A DNA stretch of 64,000 bases from Mycolicibacterium insubricum (GCF_010731615.1 NZ_AP022618.1:620001-684000), one strand, 5' to 3'; counted from the first letter of the stretch, positions 16,502-25,498 are shown. A program made the numbers and translations. The notes: generated by a model not told the origin, from the sequence alone.

Positions 16502-16830
16502 CCACCGGGCGGCGCGGCGGGTAGGCGCTCTTTCGCTGCCGAGGTTGCGCCGGCGAGGGCCGTGCTTTCTGAGGCGCGCCTGAGCTTTTGCGTTACAAAA
16601 CGCAACGAAACGTAACGGATTTACTTGACACATGTCGGGTTGAATTGGGCTATGGACACGGTCCCTACCTGCGGAGATAGGTCGAATTATGGCGGCTCGG
16701 CGTGAGTAGCCGACCGAAGGCGGAAAAGATATATGAGATGTTCATCACTTTCACAGGAAACTGTGAGGTAGCTTCCTGAGAACTAACTAAGGGTCGGAGT
16801 GGGTCCGGCCATGACTTCGGGGAGTCGTCT
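16502..16830. other. Long 5' region of the PGRS-like gene with dyads and a promoter
   Basis: A 329-bp region without a gene. It holds TTGCGTT-4 nt-AACGCAA (16588-16605) and CGTTAC/GTAACG (16591-16596/16612-16617), which overlap. TTGACA at 16625-16630 is a good -35 with GGCTAT 17 nt downstream. If transcription starts near 16660, the leader is about 170 nt and unusually AT-rich for this genome, so RNA-level control is possible. A GGGGAG ribosome site precedes ATG 16831. Confidence 0.45.
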
Positions 16831-19698
16831 ATGTCCGGTCGTCACCGTCCCGCGCACGCAGCTCGACATCATGCAGATGCGAAGGGAGGGTGTGCGCGCT
16901 ACATCGGTCGCGTGGGTGCGCTTGCCCTCGCATTGGGCATCGGCAGCGCGGTTACCGGATCCGGCTTTGCGCTTGCCGACCCGGGCGACGGCCATAAGGA
17001 CCGCACTCGGCCGAGCAACTCTTCGGAGCGGTCCGACAAGGGACAGCGCCAGATAGGTCGTAAGCAACAGGCCCGCACCCCCAATGCCAGTGCCGCCGGG
17101 GACAACGCCGGCGGAGGCACGCAAGGCGCCGGCGGCGCACCGACGACGGGCGGTGGTCAGGACGATCAGGGCGTGACCGGAAGCGGCGCGGGCGGTACAG
17201 ACGACACGGCCCCCCGCACCCGACGCGGCGGGCTCAAACGCAATGGCGTGGTCAAGCCCGGCCAGGGCGCGGACAAGACCCACCAGCGACTCACCGACAA
17301 GGCCGCCGCGGCAGGCGATGTCACGGAGGCCGCGCCGACGAACACGGGGACCACGCCGACAGACACGGGGACGACGCCCGCCGATCCGCCGGCGCAGCCG
17401 GAATCACCGACGCCATTCGATTCCGACGACCACGGGCAGATCAACCCGCAAGAGCAGACGCCGACGAAGCCCGAGCGCGGGACCAGGAGCTTCGGCCGCG
17501 GGCCCGCCGCCCTGACCCAAACCATGCTGGACCGACTGGCAGCCCGTGATGGTGGCCGGGTGGACGCTTCCGAAGAGTTGACCCCGGAGACTCGTGGTGC
17601 GGCGCGTGTGGTCAATCCGCTGCTGCGTCAGTTTGATTCGACCGCGGATGGTTCGACAAGCTACGCCGGAAGGCTCCTCGACGCGGTCAATCGGAACCTG
17701 ACTGATCCGGCTGGTGGACTTGACCTTACCGGTGCACGCCTGGTCGAACAGCGGCCCGCAGCATTCACCATGAACCTGGGCGAAGCTCAGATCCCCGATG
17801 AAATCATCGACGAACAGACCGACACGGACCTCAGGGGCACGACCCCGCCGGCGGCCGCGGTACGCCCGACCCCGATCACCGGTCTGCTGAGTGCCCTGAC
17901 CCTTGGGACCTTCCTGAACACCGGAAGCCCGGAGGCGCCCGCCGACTTGCCCGGCACCTGGGTGGTGCTCGCCTGGGTACGCCGTCAGTATGCGGTGGCG
18001 CTGAACAACGACAACCGACTGCTGCCCAACATTCAGCCGTCCATCGCGAGCAGCGAGCCGGCGACGTTGGGCGCCGAACCGGCGAGTGCGGGTATTGCAC
18101 CGGCGAACCTGGTGACGACCATGTCGCAGAGTCTGCTGCCCACGGCGGCGACGAACCTGCTGACGACACCGTCGACGTTGTCCGGCTTGGGCCCGTCGTC
18201 GTTCGACATCGCTTCGATCGTCAACTGGTTGGTGTACAACCCGCTGCATGCGATCGGCCAGCAGTTCTGGGTGGTCAGCCCGATCGGCTCCACCCTGGCC
18301 GCCGTGATCAACACCGTGACGGGGACGTACCTCATCGGAAATGGTGCCGACGGAACTCCTGACAATCCCGACGGCGGCAACGGCGGCTTGCTGTTCGGTG
18401 ACGGTGGCAAGGGCCTGGACGGCACTGCATATGGCGTGGCCGGTGGCAACGGTGGCCGGGCCGGCTATTTCGGCAACGGCGGTGACGGCGGCGTCGGCTT
18501 CGCCGGCCTCGACGGTGGCACCGGTGGCAAGGGCGGCAGGTTCATGGGCATCGGCGGCGACGGCGGTGACGGTGGCGCGGCACTCGACGGTGGAACCGCC
18601 GGCAACGGTGGCGACGGCGGCAAGGCCGTGGGTTGGGCCTTCGGCATCGGAGGTGACGGCGGCCGCGGCGGTCAGGGCTTGACCGGAAGCAAGGGCGCAG
18701 ACGGCGACTGGGCAATCGACTATCACGAAGGGTATGGACCGGGCGCCGGCCAGAAGGGGGGCGCTGGCGGCACCGGCGGTCAAGGCGGCAAGGGCGGCGA
18801 TGCGACCGGCTTCCTGGTCAACCGCGGCGGCAACGGCGGCGATGGTGGTGCGCAAGGCACGGGCGGCACCGGCGGTAAGGGTGCCGATGGCAGTGCCTTG
18901 CTGGTATCCGACTACAACGGTGGTCACGGCGGCGACGGCGGCGACGCCGGCGGGAGTGCTGGCGCCGCGGGCGCTGCCGGAATTGCCAGTGGCTTCTGGA
19001 TACTCGGCACGAACGGCCGCGCCGGTACCGGCGGAGCGCAGGGCGCCGGCCGAGCGGGCGATGGCGGCGCAGGCGGAAACGGCCTTGGCGACGTAACCAC
19101 GGGGAGAGCAGGCAGCGGTGGCACCGGTGGCACCGGTGGCACCGGTCCGATTGGTGGGAAGGGCGGTGCCGGCGGAACCGGTGGTAGTGCAGGCGACGGA
19201 GCTGTCGGAGGGGCCGGTGGTGCGGGGGGCGCTGGTGCGACGGGCACTTCCGCCAATCTCGGCCAGGGTGGCGGTGGTGGTGGTGGCGGCGGCGGCGCGC
19301 TCGTTATTAGCGCCAACGGTGGATCCGCCAGCGGCAAGGCAACAGGTGGTGAAGGTGGCCACGGCGGTGAAGGATCCCTCACCGCAGCCGGCGGCGAGGG
19401 TGGCGCCGGCGGCCTAGCCGAGATTTCAGCGAATGGGACCGGCAGCTCTGCGACAGGCAACGCCACTGGCGGCGCTGGGGGTAATTCCACGGGCACCGGT
19501 ACGGGTGGTGCTGGTGGTTACGGCAAGCTGATCGCCGATGGTGACAACGCGGTTGTGACGGGTGTGGGTGTCGGCGCCAAGGGTGGTGCTGGTGGTGCGG
19601 GCATCAATGGTGGTGTTGGTGGTGCCGGCGGTAACTCCGATGTCAATGCTGGGCGGCATTGTCAAGCGGTTAGTGCAACATCGCTGCTCTCGTGGTGA
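16831..19698 (+). CDS. PGRS-like glycine-rich secreted protein, 5' part, cut by an IS
   Basis: 955 codons as it stands, but the last 14 come from the inserted element. Residues about 26-50 form a signal-like segment (VGALALALGIGSAVTGSGFALAD). A Thr/Pro/Gly-rich linker follows, then a non-repetitive domain (about 215-500, with LLSALTLGTFLNTGSPEAPADL and FDIASIVNWLVYNPLHAIGQQFW). Next comes LIGNGADGTPDNPDGGNGG, the usual opening of PGRS repeats, and GGxGG repeats to the insertion. There is no PE domain, so this is a PGRS module on another N-terminus. The normal frame runs to about 19650 and resumes at 21247. Probably a surface or secreted protein; now truncated. Confidence 0.8.
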   Translation: MSGRHRPAHAARHHADAKGGCARYIGRVGALALALGIGSAVTGSGFALADPGDGHKDRTRPSNSSERSDKGQRQIGRKQQARTPNASAAGDNAGGGTQGAGGAPTTGGGQDDQGVTGSGAGGTDDTAPRTRRGGLKRNGVVKPGQGADKTHQRLTDKAAAAGDVTEAAPTNTGTTPTDTGTTPADPPAQPESPTPFDSDDHGQINPQEQTPTKPERGTRSFGRGPAALTQTMLDRLAARDGGRVDASEELTPETRGAARVVNPLLRQFDSTADGSTSYAGRLLDAVNRNLTDPAGGLDLTGARLVEQRPAAFTMNLGEAQIPDEIIDEQTDTDLRGTTPPAAAVRPTPITGLLSALTLGTFLNTGSPEAPADLPGTWVVLAWVRRQYAVALNNDNRLLPNIQPSIASSEPATLGAEPASAGIAPANLVTTMSQSLLPTAATNLLTTPSTLSGLGPSSFDIASIVNWLVYNPLHAIGQQFWVVSPIGSTLAAVINTVTGTYLIGNGADGTPDNPDGGNGGLLFGDGGKGLDGTAYGVAGGNGGRAGYFGNGGDGGVGFAGLDGGTGGKGGRFMGIGGDGGDGGAALDGGTAGNGGDGGKAVGWAFGIGGDGGRGGQGLTGSKGADGDWAIDYHEGYGPGAGQKGGAGGTGGQGGKGGDATGFLVNRGGNGGDGGAQGTGGTGGKGADGSALLVSDYNGGHGGDGGDAGGSAGAAGAAGIASGFWILGTNGRAGTGGAQGAGRAGDGGAGGNGLGDVTTGRAGSGGTGGTGGTGPIGGKGGAGGTGGSAGDGAVGGAGGAGGAGATGTSANLGQGGGGGGGGGGALVISANGGSASGKATGGEGGHGGEGSLTAAGGEGGAGGLAEISANGTGSSATGNATGGAGGNSTGTGTGGAGGYGKLIADGDNAVVTGVGVGAKGGAGGAGINGGVGGAGGNSDVNAGRHCQAVSATSLLSW
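19668..19689 (+). repeat. Left inverted repeat of the IS30 element
   Basis: GGTTAGTGCAAC followed by ATCGCTGCTC; pairs with 21213-21234 on the opposite strand, 17 of 22 bases identical. Confidence 0.65.
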
Positions 19699-19719
19699 TC
19701 AAGGGCCGGTGATTGGGCA

Positions 19720-19725
19720 TACGCT
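19720..19725 (+). promoter_or_regulatory. Leaderless-type -10 box of the IS passenger ORF
   Basis: TACGCT, then 6 nt, then GTG 19732. Confidence 0.35.
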
Positions 19726-19731
19726 GGGCGC

Positions 19732-19965
19732 GTGCAAGGGCGGCGGCAAGGGAGTCATCACTTGATGGCCGAGCACCCGTACGCGTGTCTTGGGGTGCCC
19801 GATGCTGAGGAACGTGCACGGCGCAACGCCGAGATGCTCCGCGGTGGCGAGGAGTCTGGCTTCTACGACGAGTCCAGCCGCACCAGCCTCTGGCCCGATG
19901 ACTTCAAGGACTGGGAGACCGTCGGTTCCGCGCCTCCCCTGGCACCCGGCAAGCGGCCTTTCTGA
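19732..19965 (+). CDS. Small acidic passenger protein inside the IS element
   Basis: 77 codons from GTG 19732, or 66 from ATG 19765 which has an AGGGAG site 10 nt upstream. The product is protein-like and acidic (MAEHPYACLG, DAEERARRNAEML, SLWPDDFKDWETVG) with one Cys. It lies between the left inverted repeat and the 3' end of the transposase, on the opposite strand. No family recognised. IS30 elements normally carry only a transposase, so a conserved passenger would be notable; it could also be host DNA picked up earlier. Confidence 0.45.
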   Translation: MQGRRQGSHHLMAEHPYACLGVPDAEERARRNAEMLRGGEESGFYDESSRTSLWPDDFKDWETVGSAPPLAPGKRPF

Positions 19966-21199
19966 GCCACTCGCGGCGAGCCGTGGGTGGGCCTTGGTTG
20001 CCCGGGGTCAGGCGGCGTCGTTGAGCAGGGCGGCGAGCCGTTGGGCGGGGTGTCGAGGTCGAGGTGGGCCGGGGTCGTTTGTTGAGGGTGTCCTGGACCC
20101 GCTTGAGGTCGGCCTTGGTGAATTTCGACAGGTCAGCGCCCTTTTCGAACCAGTGCCGCAGCAGTCGGTTGGTGTTCTCGTTGCTGCCGCGCTGCCACGG
20201 TGAATGCGGATCGCAGAAGTAGACCGGGGCCTGCAGCTGCATGTCGATGTCGCGCCAGCGAGCCATCTCCGCGCCTCGGTCCCAGGTGATGGTGCGACGC
20301 AGATGCTGGGGCAGGTCGCTCATGGCCTCGATCATCGTCGTGGCCACTGACTCTGCGGTGTGGTCGACCGGCAGGTGCAGCAGGATCGTGAACCGGGTGC
20401 TGCGCTCCACCAGCGTGCCGATCGCGCTGGCGCACTCCTTCCCCAGGATCAGATCACCTTCCCAATGCCCGGGTACCGCCCGGTCTTCGGCTTCGGCCGG
20501 GCGGTCGCGGATGGTGTACACATCGTGGAACTTGCCGCGGCGCTCCTGATGTCCCCGGGACTTGCGCGCGGCACGTTTAGTCGACAGGCACTTGTTCAGA
20601 TCAGCGCGCAGCTGGCCCCGTCCCTGCACGTAGAGGCACTGGTAGATCGTTTCGTGGCTCACCTGCGCCAGCTTGTCATCCGGGTGGTCGCGGGCCAACA
20701 CATCGGCGATCAGCTTCGGACTCCACCCGTCGTCCATCCAGTTTTCGATCTGGGCGCACAATGCGCGGTCTTGAAGCTTGAATTCCTTGGGCCGCTTGGC
20801 TTTCAGGGCAGCACGAGAATGTGCCATCCCAGCGTGGTAATCGCCGTCGGCGTTGCGGTTGCGCTGTACCTCGCGCCACACGACGCTACGGTCACGGCCG
20901 ATCTTCTCAGCAATCTCCTGATACGTCTGCCCAGCGTCGCGGCCGCGCATGATCGCGATGCGCTCATCGAGGCTGAGTCGATGCCCATACCCACCTGGCC
21001 TGTCAGGATCACCAGGCTCAGCCAGACCCGTGGCCGAACCCGTTCCGCATCGCAAGGGCATCGACCCAGCTTCATCCCACCACCTCCAACCGGTCTGGAT
21101 TGACACGCCAACCTGGTACCCGGCCTCACGAAGCGTCGCGCCCAGGCACACCCGATCGAAAAACTCTCGCCGCATCGCACGCGGATAAGCCGGAGTCAT
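19904..21199 (-). CDS. IS30-family transposase, C-terminus apparently frameshifted
   Basis: Starts at ATG 21199 with an AGGAAGG ribosome site. The N-terminal helix-turn-helix region includes HRLSLDERIAIMRGRDAGQTYQEIAEKIGRDRSVVWREVQRN. The DDE core is visible: HWEGDLILG, TWDRGAEMARW and HSPWQRGSNENTNRLLRHWF. After LNKRPRPT the expected IS30 ending is spread over two other frames: LDLDTP in one, and AQRLAALLNDAA then TGA at 20008-20010 in another. The open frame instead runs on to 19904 with a Pro/Arg-rich tail. Two single-base losses explain this. The catalytic core is intact, so activity is possible but uncertain. Confidence 0.8.
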   Translation of the reverse strand: MTPAYPRAMRREFFDRVCLGATLREAGYQVGVSIQTGWRWWDEAGSMPLRCGTGSATGLAEPGDPDRPGGYGHRLSLDERIAIMRGRDAGQTYQEIAEKIGRDRSVVWREVQRNRNADGDYHAGMAHSRAALKAKRPKEFKLQDRALCAQIENWMDDGWSPKLIADVLARDHPDDKLAQVSHETIYQCLYVQGRGQLRADLNKCLSTKRAARKSRGHQERRGKFHDVYTIRDRPAEAEDRAVPGHWEGDLILGKECASAIGTLVERSTRFTILLHLPVDHTAESVATTMIEAMSDLPQHLRRTITWDRGAEMARWRDIDMQLQAPVYFCDPHSPWQRGSNENTNRLLRHWFEKGADLSKFTKADLKRVQDTLNKRPRPTSTSTPRPTARRPAQRRRLTPGNQGPPTARREWLRKAACRVPGEARNRRSPSP

Positions 21200-21212
21200 A
21201 CGCAACCTTCCT

Positions 21213-21234
21213 GAACAGGGACGTTGCAATGACC
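21213..21234 (-). repeat. Right inverted repeat of the IS30 element
   Basis: Read on the minus strand: GGTCATTGCAAC followed by GTCCCTGTTC; pairs with 19668-19689. It lies just upstream of the transposase start. Confidence 0.65.
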
Positions 21235-21279
21235 ATATGAATCTAAGGGCTCAATGGCTCGGCCAGTGGTACCTCCACC

Positions 21280-21942
21280 GGTGGTGCGGGTGGCTCGGCG
21301 ACGGGTGCGGGTAGCACTGGCGGTAAGGGTGGCTGGTCCACAGTGCAAGCCGGTTTCCTTTATCGCGGCGAGACGGGCGGCGATACCAGTGGTACGGCGA
21401 TCGGCGGCCTGGGTGGTAATGCCACGGTCGCTGGCAGCACCGGTGGTGCCGGTGGTGGCGCGTTGCTGATGTCTTCGGAGACCGGTGAGGTGTCCCGTAC
21501 CAGTGCCGAGGGTGGCGCGGGTGGTAATGCCACGGCGGCCGGTGCTACTGGTGGTGTGGGTGGCTGGACCAATGTGTTTGCAGCCGATGGCAGTTCGATC
21601 ACCGACAGTTCCGCAGTCTCCGGTGCCGGTGGTGAGGGCCGTGGTGGTGATGGCGGGGCCGGCAACCAGGGTTGGATCCAGGCCGAGGGTGCTGTTATCT
21701 CCGATGCAACTGTTACCGGTGGTGCCGGTGGTCACGGTGGCCTCAACGGCGGTGGTAAACAGGGCGGCAAGGGCGGAACTGGTGGCCAGGCGCTTGTTGG
21801 CGGCGGGGTCGTCGCTGTGTCCGGCGGGGCCGCCGGTGTGGTCGATGGTGCGACCGCGACCGGTGGTGCCGGCGGTAACGGTGGCAATGGTTCTGCGGCC
21901 GGTGTCGGTGGCATCGGCGGTGACGGTGGTAAGGCTGATCTT
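21280..21942 (+). repeat. PGRS module A (about 220 codons)
   Basis: Opens GGAGGSATGAGSTGGKGGW and runs colinearly with module B through ATVAGSTGG, GGNATAAGA, GWIQA and GGKGG blocks. Confidence 0.65.
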
Positions 21943-23331
21943 TGGGCCGATCCGGGCAGCGCGGCTGATGGCACGGTGACCGGTGGTGCCGGTGGTCATT
22001 CGATCGGTACCGGTACTGGTGGTGCCGGCGGGATGGGTCATGTGCTTGCCCAAAACGGTGGGCACGCTTCGGCGACCGGTGACGGTGCTGTTGGTGGTGC
22101 CGGTGGAGAGGGCAAGGACGGCGGCACCGGTGGAAACGGTGCTGAGGGCGTCGTCCGTGCGATAGCCCATGGCAGCTCGGCCCAGGGCAGCGCGACGGGC
22201 GGCGCCGGCGGGGCCGCCAAGACTGGAGGCATCGGTGGAGACGGTGGTCGGGGCCGGATTTCCGCGCTCAAGACCGGGACGCAAGCCCGGGGCACCGCTA
22301 TCGGTGGCGTCGGTGGTAAGGCAGAGGATGCCAACAGCACGGGCGGCAACGGCAATTCGGGTTTGATCGAGGCTGGTTACGGCACAAACCCACTCCTCGG
22401 TGACAACAGCAAGGCAAGTGGCTACGCCTTGGGCGGTGCTGGCGGTGACGCGACCACAGGGGGGCATGGCGGCGCTGGACGTTTCGGGACCATCTACGCG
22501 TCGGGAACAGGTTCCAACGCCAGCGGCGCCGCTTACGGTGGCTCCGGTGGATCCGCCTCGAACGGAGGTTACGGGGCGGCCGGCGGACGAGGTCAGATAA
22601 CAGCGTGGGGCAACAAATCCACCGCCGGCGGAACTGTTCGAGCCGGCACCGGCGGCAGCGGTACCGGGAGCAACGTGACCGGTGGCGACGGTGGGGATGC
22701 CCTTATCGGCTCGGGCCAATCCTCGGGCACTGCTGGTGCTGAATCTGTCTCGACAGGTATTGCCACGGGTGGTACCGGTGGGGCAGGCCAGGATGGCGTC
22801 AACGGCGGTGCCGGTGGCACAGCAAAGCTCTACGCCCGGGGCAACAAGGACAAGGCCACCGGCAACACGGCGATTGGTGGTAACGGAGGCCTCCATGGCG
22901 CCACGGGCGGCGCGGCTACCATCGACTTCAATGGGGGCGGCGGCGCCGGTGGCTCAATCACCAATTCCACTGCGGTCGGCGGCAACGCCGGTGCGGGTGA
23001 TGCCGACGGCAGCACCGGCGGCAACGGCGGTGCCGCCTCAATCGGGGCGACAAACGGGACCACCGTCACCGGCGGCCATGCCAACGCCGGCAACGGCGGC
23101 GCAGGGGTCGAGGGCGGTAAGGGCGGCGCAGGTGGCGACGCCACGATCGCGGCCAAGCCGGCAACGGGGAACTTGACCGGTACGACTACCGGTGGTGAAG
23201 GCGGTACGGGCACGGGGGTTGGTGCCACCGGTGGTGCCGGCGGCGCGGCGACCAATGGTGGTACCGGCGGTGCCGGAGGCATTGCCAAGATCGGCTCTGA
23301 CGCGACCGGAACCGCAACCGGCACCGCGACC

Positions 23332-24027
23332 GGTGGTGCCGGCGGCACGGCCACCGGAGCCGGCAGTGCCGGTGGTGAGGGCGGCTGGGCGCAGATCAAG
23401 GCTGGCAACTACCAGGGGCTGAGCGGTGGAATGGCCAGCGGCACCACCACGGGCGGCAAGGGTGGTGACGCCACTGTTGCTGGTAGCACCGGCGGTGACG
23501 GTGGCGGTTCGCTCATCATGGCCGCAGGAACCGGCAGTGTCGCGACCGGGAACACCGCCAAAGGTGGCAACGGTGGGAACGCCACCGCGGCTGGTGCCAA
23601 AGGCGGCGAGGGCGGTTTCACCAATATTGCGGCGCTCAACAACAGCATCACCGCCAGTACCGCGACCTCCGGCAATGGCGGTATCGGTAAGGGCGGTGAC
23701 GGTGGTAAGGGCGGTGACGGGTGGATTCAGGCTTACCCCTGGGATGACCCCACAGCCGATCCTCAGGGGACCACTATCGTCAACGGCCAGTCGACCGCTG
23801 GCAACGGCGGCGACGGCGGTACAAACGGAAGCGGCGGTGCTATCGGTGGCAAGGGCGGTGACGGCGGCAACAGTACCTTCTGGCAGTCTGGCAATGTGAC
23901 GTCCACCAACGGAGTCAACGCCGGCGGCCACGGAGGCAGTGGCGGAAACGCCACCGCGCCCGGAGTTAGCGGCGACGGTAGTGGAGGTGCCGGCGGTAAT
24001 GGTGGCGTTGGCGGCAACCTTGCCGGC
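23332..24027 (+). repeat. PGRS module B, related to module A
   Basis: Opens GGAGGTATGAGSAGGEGGW and repeats the block order of module A (ATVAGSTGG, GGNATAAGA, GWIQA, IGGKGGDGG) with diverged spacers. Confidence 0.65.
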
Positions 24028-24155
24028 GTGCTCGGCACTGGCGGCAACGGCACGAACGGCGGCAACGCGCAGCCCAACGGTACAGCCGGCACCACCGGCT
24101 CCAATGGTGCAAATATTCCGGGCTAACGACCCAAACCCATGATTGACAGCACGTG

Positions 24156-24187
24156 AAAGAGAGGCCCGCTCCTGCGGGCCTCTCTTT
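24156..24187 (+). terminator. Strong hairpin after the PGRS-like gene
   Basis: Perfect 14-bp stem AAAGAGAGGCCCGC, loop TCCT, complementary arm ending CTCTTT. It sits between the PGRS stop and the end of the convergent sulfotransferase gene, so it can serve both strands. Confidence 0.85.
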
Positions 24188-24206
24188 CGTCCGTCGTACC
24201 AGGTTC

Positions 24207-25016
24207 TCAGACCACCCGCAGACCCTCCGGCACATTGTTCGAATCGGTCCAAAATGCGTCGTTCACAAAGCGATTGAACAGATCCGGCGGCAACACTGTT
24301 TCCCGGGGTTCCGCCTTCACCTCGCCGCGCACGGTGTGCAACCCGGGGGTCCCGGCCCGCTCATCGAACTCGGTGACGTCGTAGCCCACGTGGCCGAAGT
24401 CGTGTTCGAAAGTCGGTTCTCCGATGAACTCGTAGAGGGTGTTCATCACCCGGGCCGGCTCGGTGGTTAGGGTTTCGTACTGCACCAGCAGCAGCCGGTC
24501 ACGCTGGGCGCCGTAGCAGGCCTGCTTGAGAGCATCGTAGGGGGCGCCCACCATTCCCTCCTGGCCGGCGACCGCGCTGGCCCTGGTGTAGACGGTGCCG
24601 CCCGGGCTGTAGTCGAACATCGATGAGGGGCTGAATACGTTGCGCTGCACCAGCCGCTCAATGCTGTCGATCACCCACGGCAGTTCCCGAACGCAGGCAA
24701 TGACTTTCGCCTCTGGGAATAACTGGGCGAGAGCGGGCATCCGAGCGCACCAGGCGCGACTGGTGTCGAAGACGACGTCGGCCGGACAGTCGGCGTAGTA
24801 GCTCTCGAACAGTCCGCGAAGGATGCGTTCGCGCTTGGCGTCGTCGAGGAACACCGAAAACTCATTGCGGGCACTCATCTGCGCGATCAAGGCGTCGAAC
24901 AGTCCGGCGACCGGGCCCGACATTCCGGCCTGGAAGCGGGGGTTCTGACGCAGCAGTGCAGCCAACAGCGTCGAGCCGGAGCGCGGAAGACCAGAGATGA
25001 AATGAAGTGCGGTCAC
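24207..25016 (-). CDS. Sulfotransferase family protein
   Basis: A 269-aa protein with the P-loop-like PAPS 5'-phosphosulfate motif LPRSGSTLL (residues 10-18) and a later 3'-phosphate region (VIACVRELPWVIDSIERL). The first residues HFISGLPRSGST are typical of bacterial sulfotransferases that use PAPS. The acceptor is unknown; mycobacteria sulfate trehalose, glycopeptidolipids and menaquinone. The start is GTG. It lies 29 nt after a DUF6941-like gene on the same strand, which probably shares its promoter. Confidence 0.85.
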   Translation of the reverse strand: MTALHFISGLPRSGSTLLAALLRQNPRFQAGMSGPVAGLFDALIAQMSARNEFSVFLDDAKRERILRGLFESYYADCPADVVFDTSRAWCARMPALAQLFPEAKVIACVRELPWVIDSIERLVQRNVFSPSSMFDYSPGGTVYTRASAVAGQEGMVGAPYDALKQACYGAQRDRLLLVQYETLTTEPARVMNTLYEFIGEPTFEHDFGHVGYDVTEFDERAGTPGLHTVRGEVKAEPRETVLPPDLFNRFVNDAFWTDSNNVPEGLRVV

Positions 25017-25045
25017 CGCGTTTGTCCCCGTTCTCCTACGAGCCC

Positions 25046-25405
25046 CTACTCAACAACGTTGAGCGGCAGCTCAATCACCCCAGTGCCGGTGCTCACCGCA
25101 ACCACATACCGACCGTTCACCGGAACGCTGAACGGCAGCGGGGTGTACATGAAGCCGATCTCGCCGCCGAGGCTGGATTCGGGCACCGGAACCTGGACCG
25201 GGACGGACTCACCCGTCGGGGCGCTCACGGTCACGTCGATCACGGCGGAAGTCTCTCCGGGCTCGGGCTTGAGCAGTAGCACCAGCGTGACCGGGGCGAC
25301 CCGATCGGGGCCGGGCCGGAAAGCCGAGGCCACGCCGCCCTGAATGTTGAGCTTGTTATCGACGGCCGAAGCGGATTCGGCCAGCAGCGCACCAGTGACA
25401 ATCAC
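25046..25405 (-). CDS. Hypothetical protein, DUF6941-like
   Basis: A 119-aa protein starting MIVTGALLAESASAVDNKLNI, a pattern I associate with the DUF6941 family of small beta-rich proteins. Beta strands with an even hydrophobic pattern follow (APVTLVLLLKPEPGETSAVIDVTV, GRYVVAVSTGTGVIELPLNV). The GTG start follows a TAGGTT box by 6 nt, so the gene has its own leaderless promoter, which supports its reality. No function known. Probably co-transcribed with the downstream sulfotransferase. Confidence 0.6.
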   Translation of the reverse strand: MIVTGALLAESASAVDNKLNIQGGVASAFRPGPDRVAPVTLVLLLKPEPGETSAVIDVTVSAPTGESVPVQVPVPESSLGGEIGFMYTPLPFSVPVNGRYVVAVSTGTGVIELPLNVVE

Positions 25406-25411
25406 TCGCTT

Positions 25412-25417
25412 AACCTA
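25412..25417 (-). promoter_or_regulatory. Leaderless-type -10 box for the DUF6941-like gene
   Basis: On the minus strand TAGGTT, then 6 nt, then GTG 25405. Confidence 0.4.
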
Positions 25418-25479
25418 CAGGCCCAGAGGCCTCGTTCGAGGCGGTACGGCGCGCTTCACCCTCCTCAAACGGACATCAA

Positions 25480-25498
25480 TACCGTATGTTCTACGGTA
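25480..25498. promoter_or_regulatory. Perfect dyad upstream of the SDR gene
   Basis: TACCGTATGTTCTACGGTA: 7-bp arms with a 5-nt centre, 26 nt before ATG 25525. It looks like a TetR-type operator; the cognate regulator is not identified. Confidence 0.6.

Larger units (their letters stand above)
19655..21246. mobile_element. IS30-family insertion sequence with a passenger ORF
   Basis: About 1.59 kb inserted in the PGRS-like gene. Imperfect inverted repeats lie near both ends (19668-19689 and 21213-21234, 17 of 22 matches). The sequence GGGC flanks both sides (19651-19654 and 21247-21250), consistent with a short target duplication. Ends are set by this repeat and by frame restoration, so they are uncertain by about 1-2 nt. 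It carries an IS30-type transposase (minus) and a 77-codon plus-strand ORF at the other end. Confidence 0.8.
21247..24126 (+). pseudogene. PGRS-like gene, 3' part separated by the IS element
   Basis: Frame open from the right edge of the IS to TAA 24124-24126, 959 codons, with no ribosome site or credible start of its own. It reads in frame with the 5' part when the element and one GGGC copy are removed (...DVNAG joined to LNGSASGTSTGG). The content is GGxGG/GGAGG repeats with inserted polar segments. Two long related modules lie at 21280-21942 and 23332-24027. The C-terminus is TTGSNGANIPG. Probably untranslated unless the element excises. Confidence 0.8.

Noticed and set aside
18340..24120. 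Regular repeats that could suggest a CRISPR array
   Set aside because: They are in-frame GGxGG coding repeats with no fixed repeat/spacer length.
24230..24260. GTTCGAATC-like string resembling a tRNA T-loop
   Set aside because: No cloverleaf around it, and it lies within the sulfotransferase gene.
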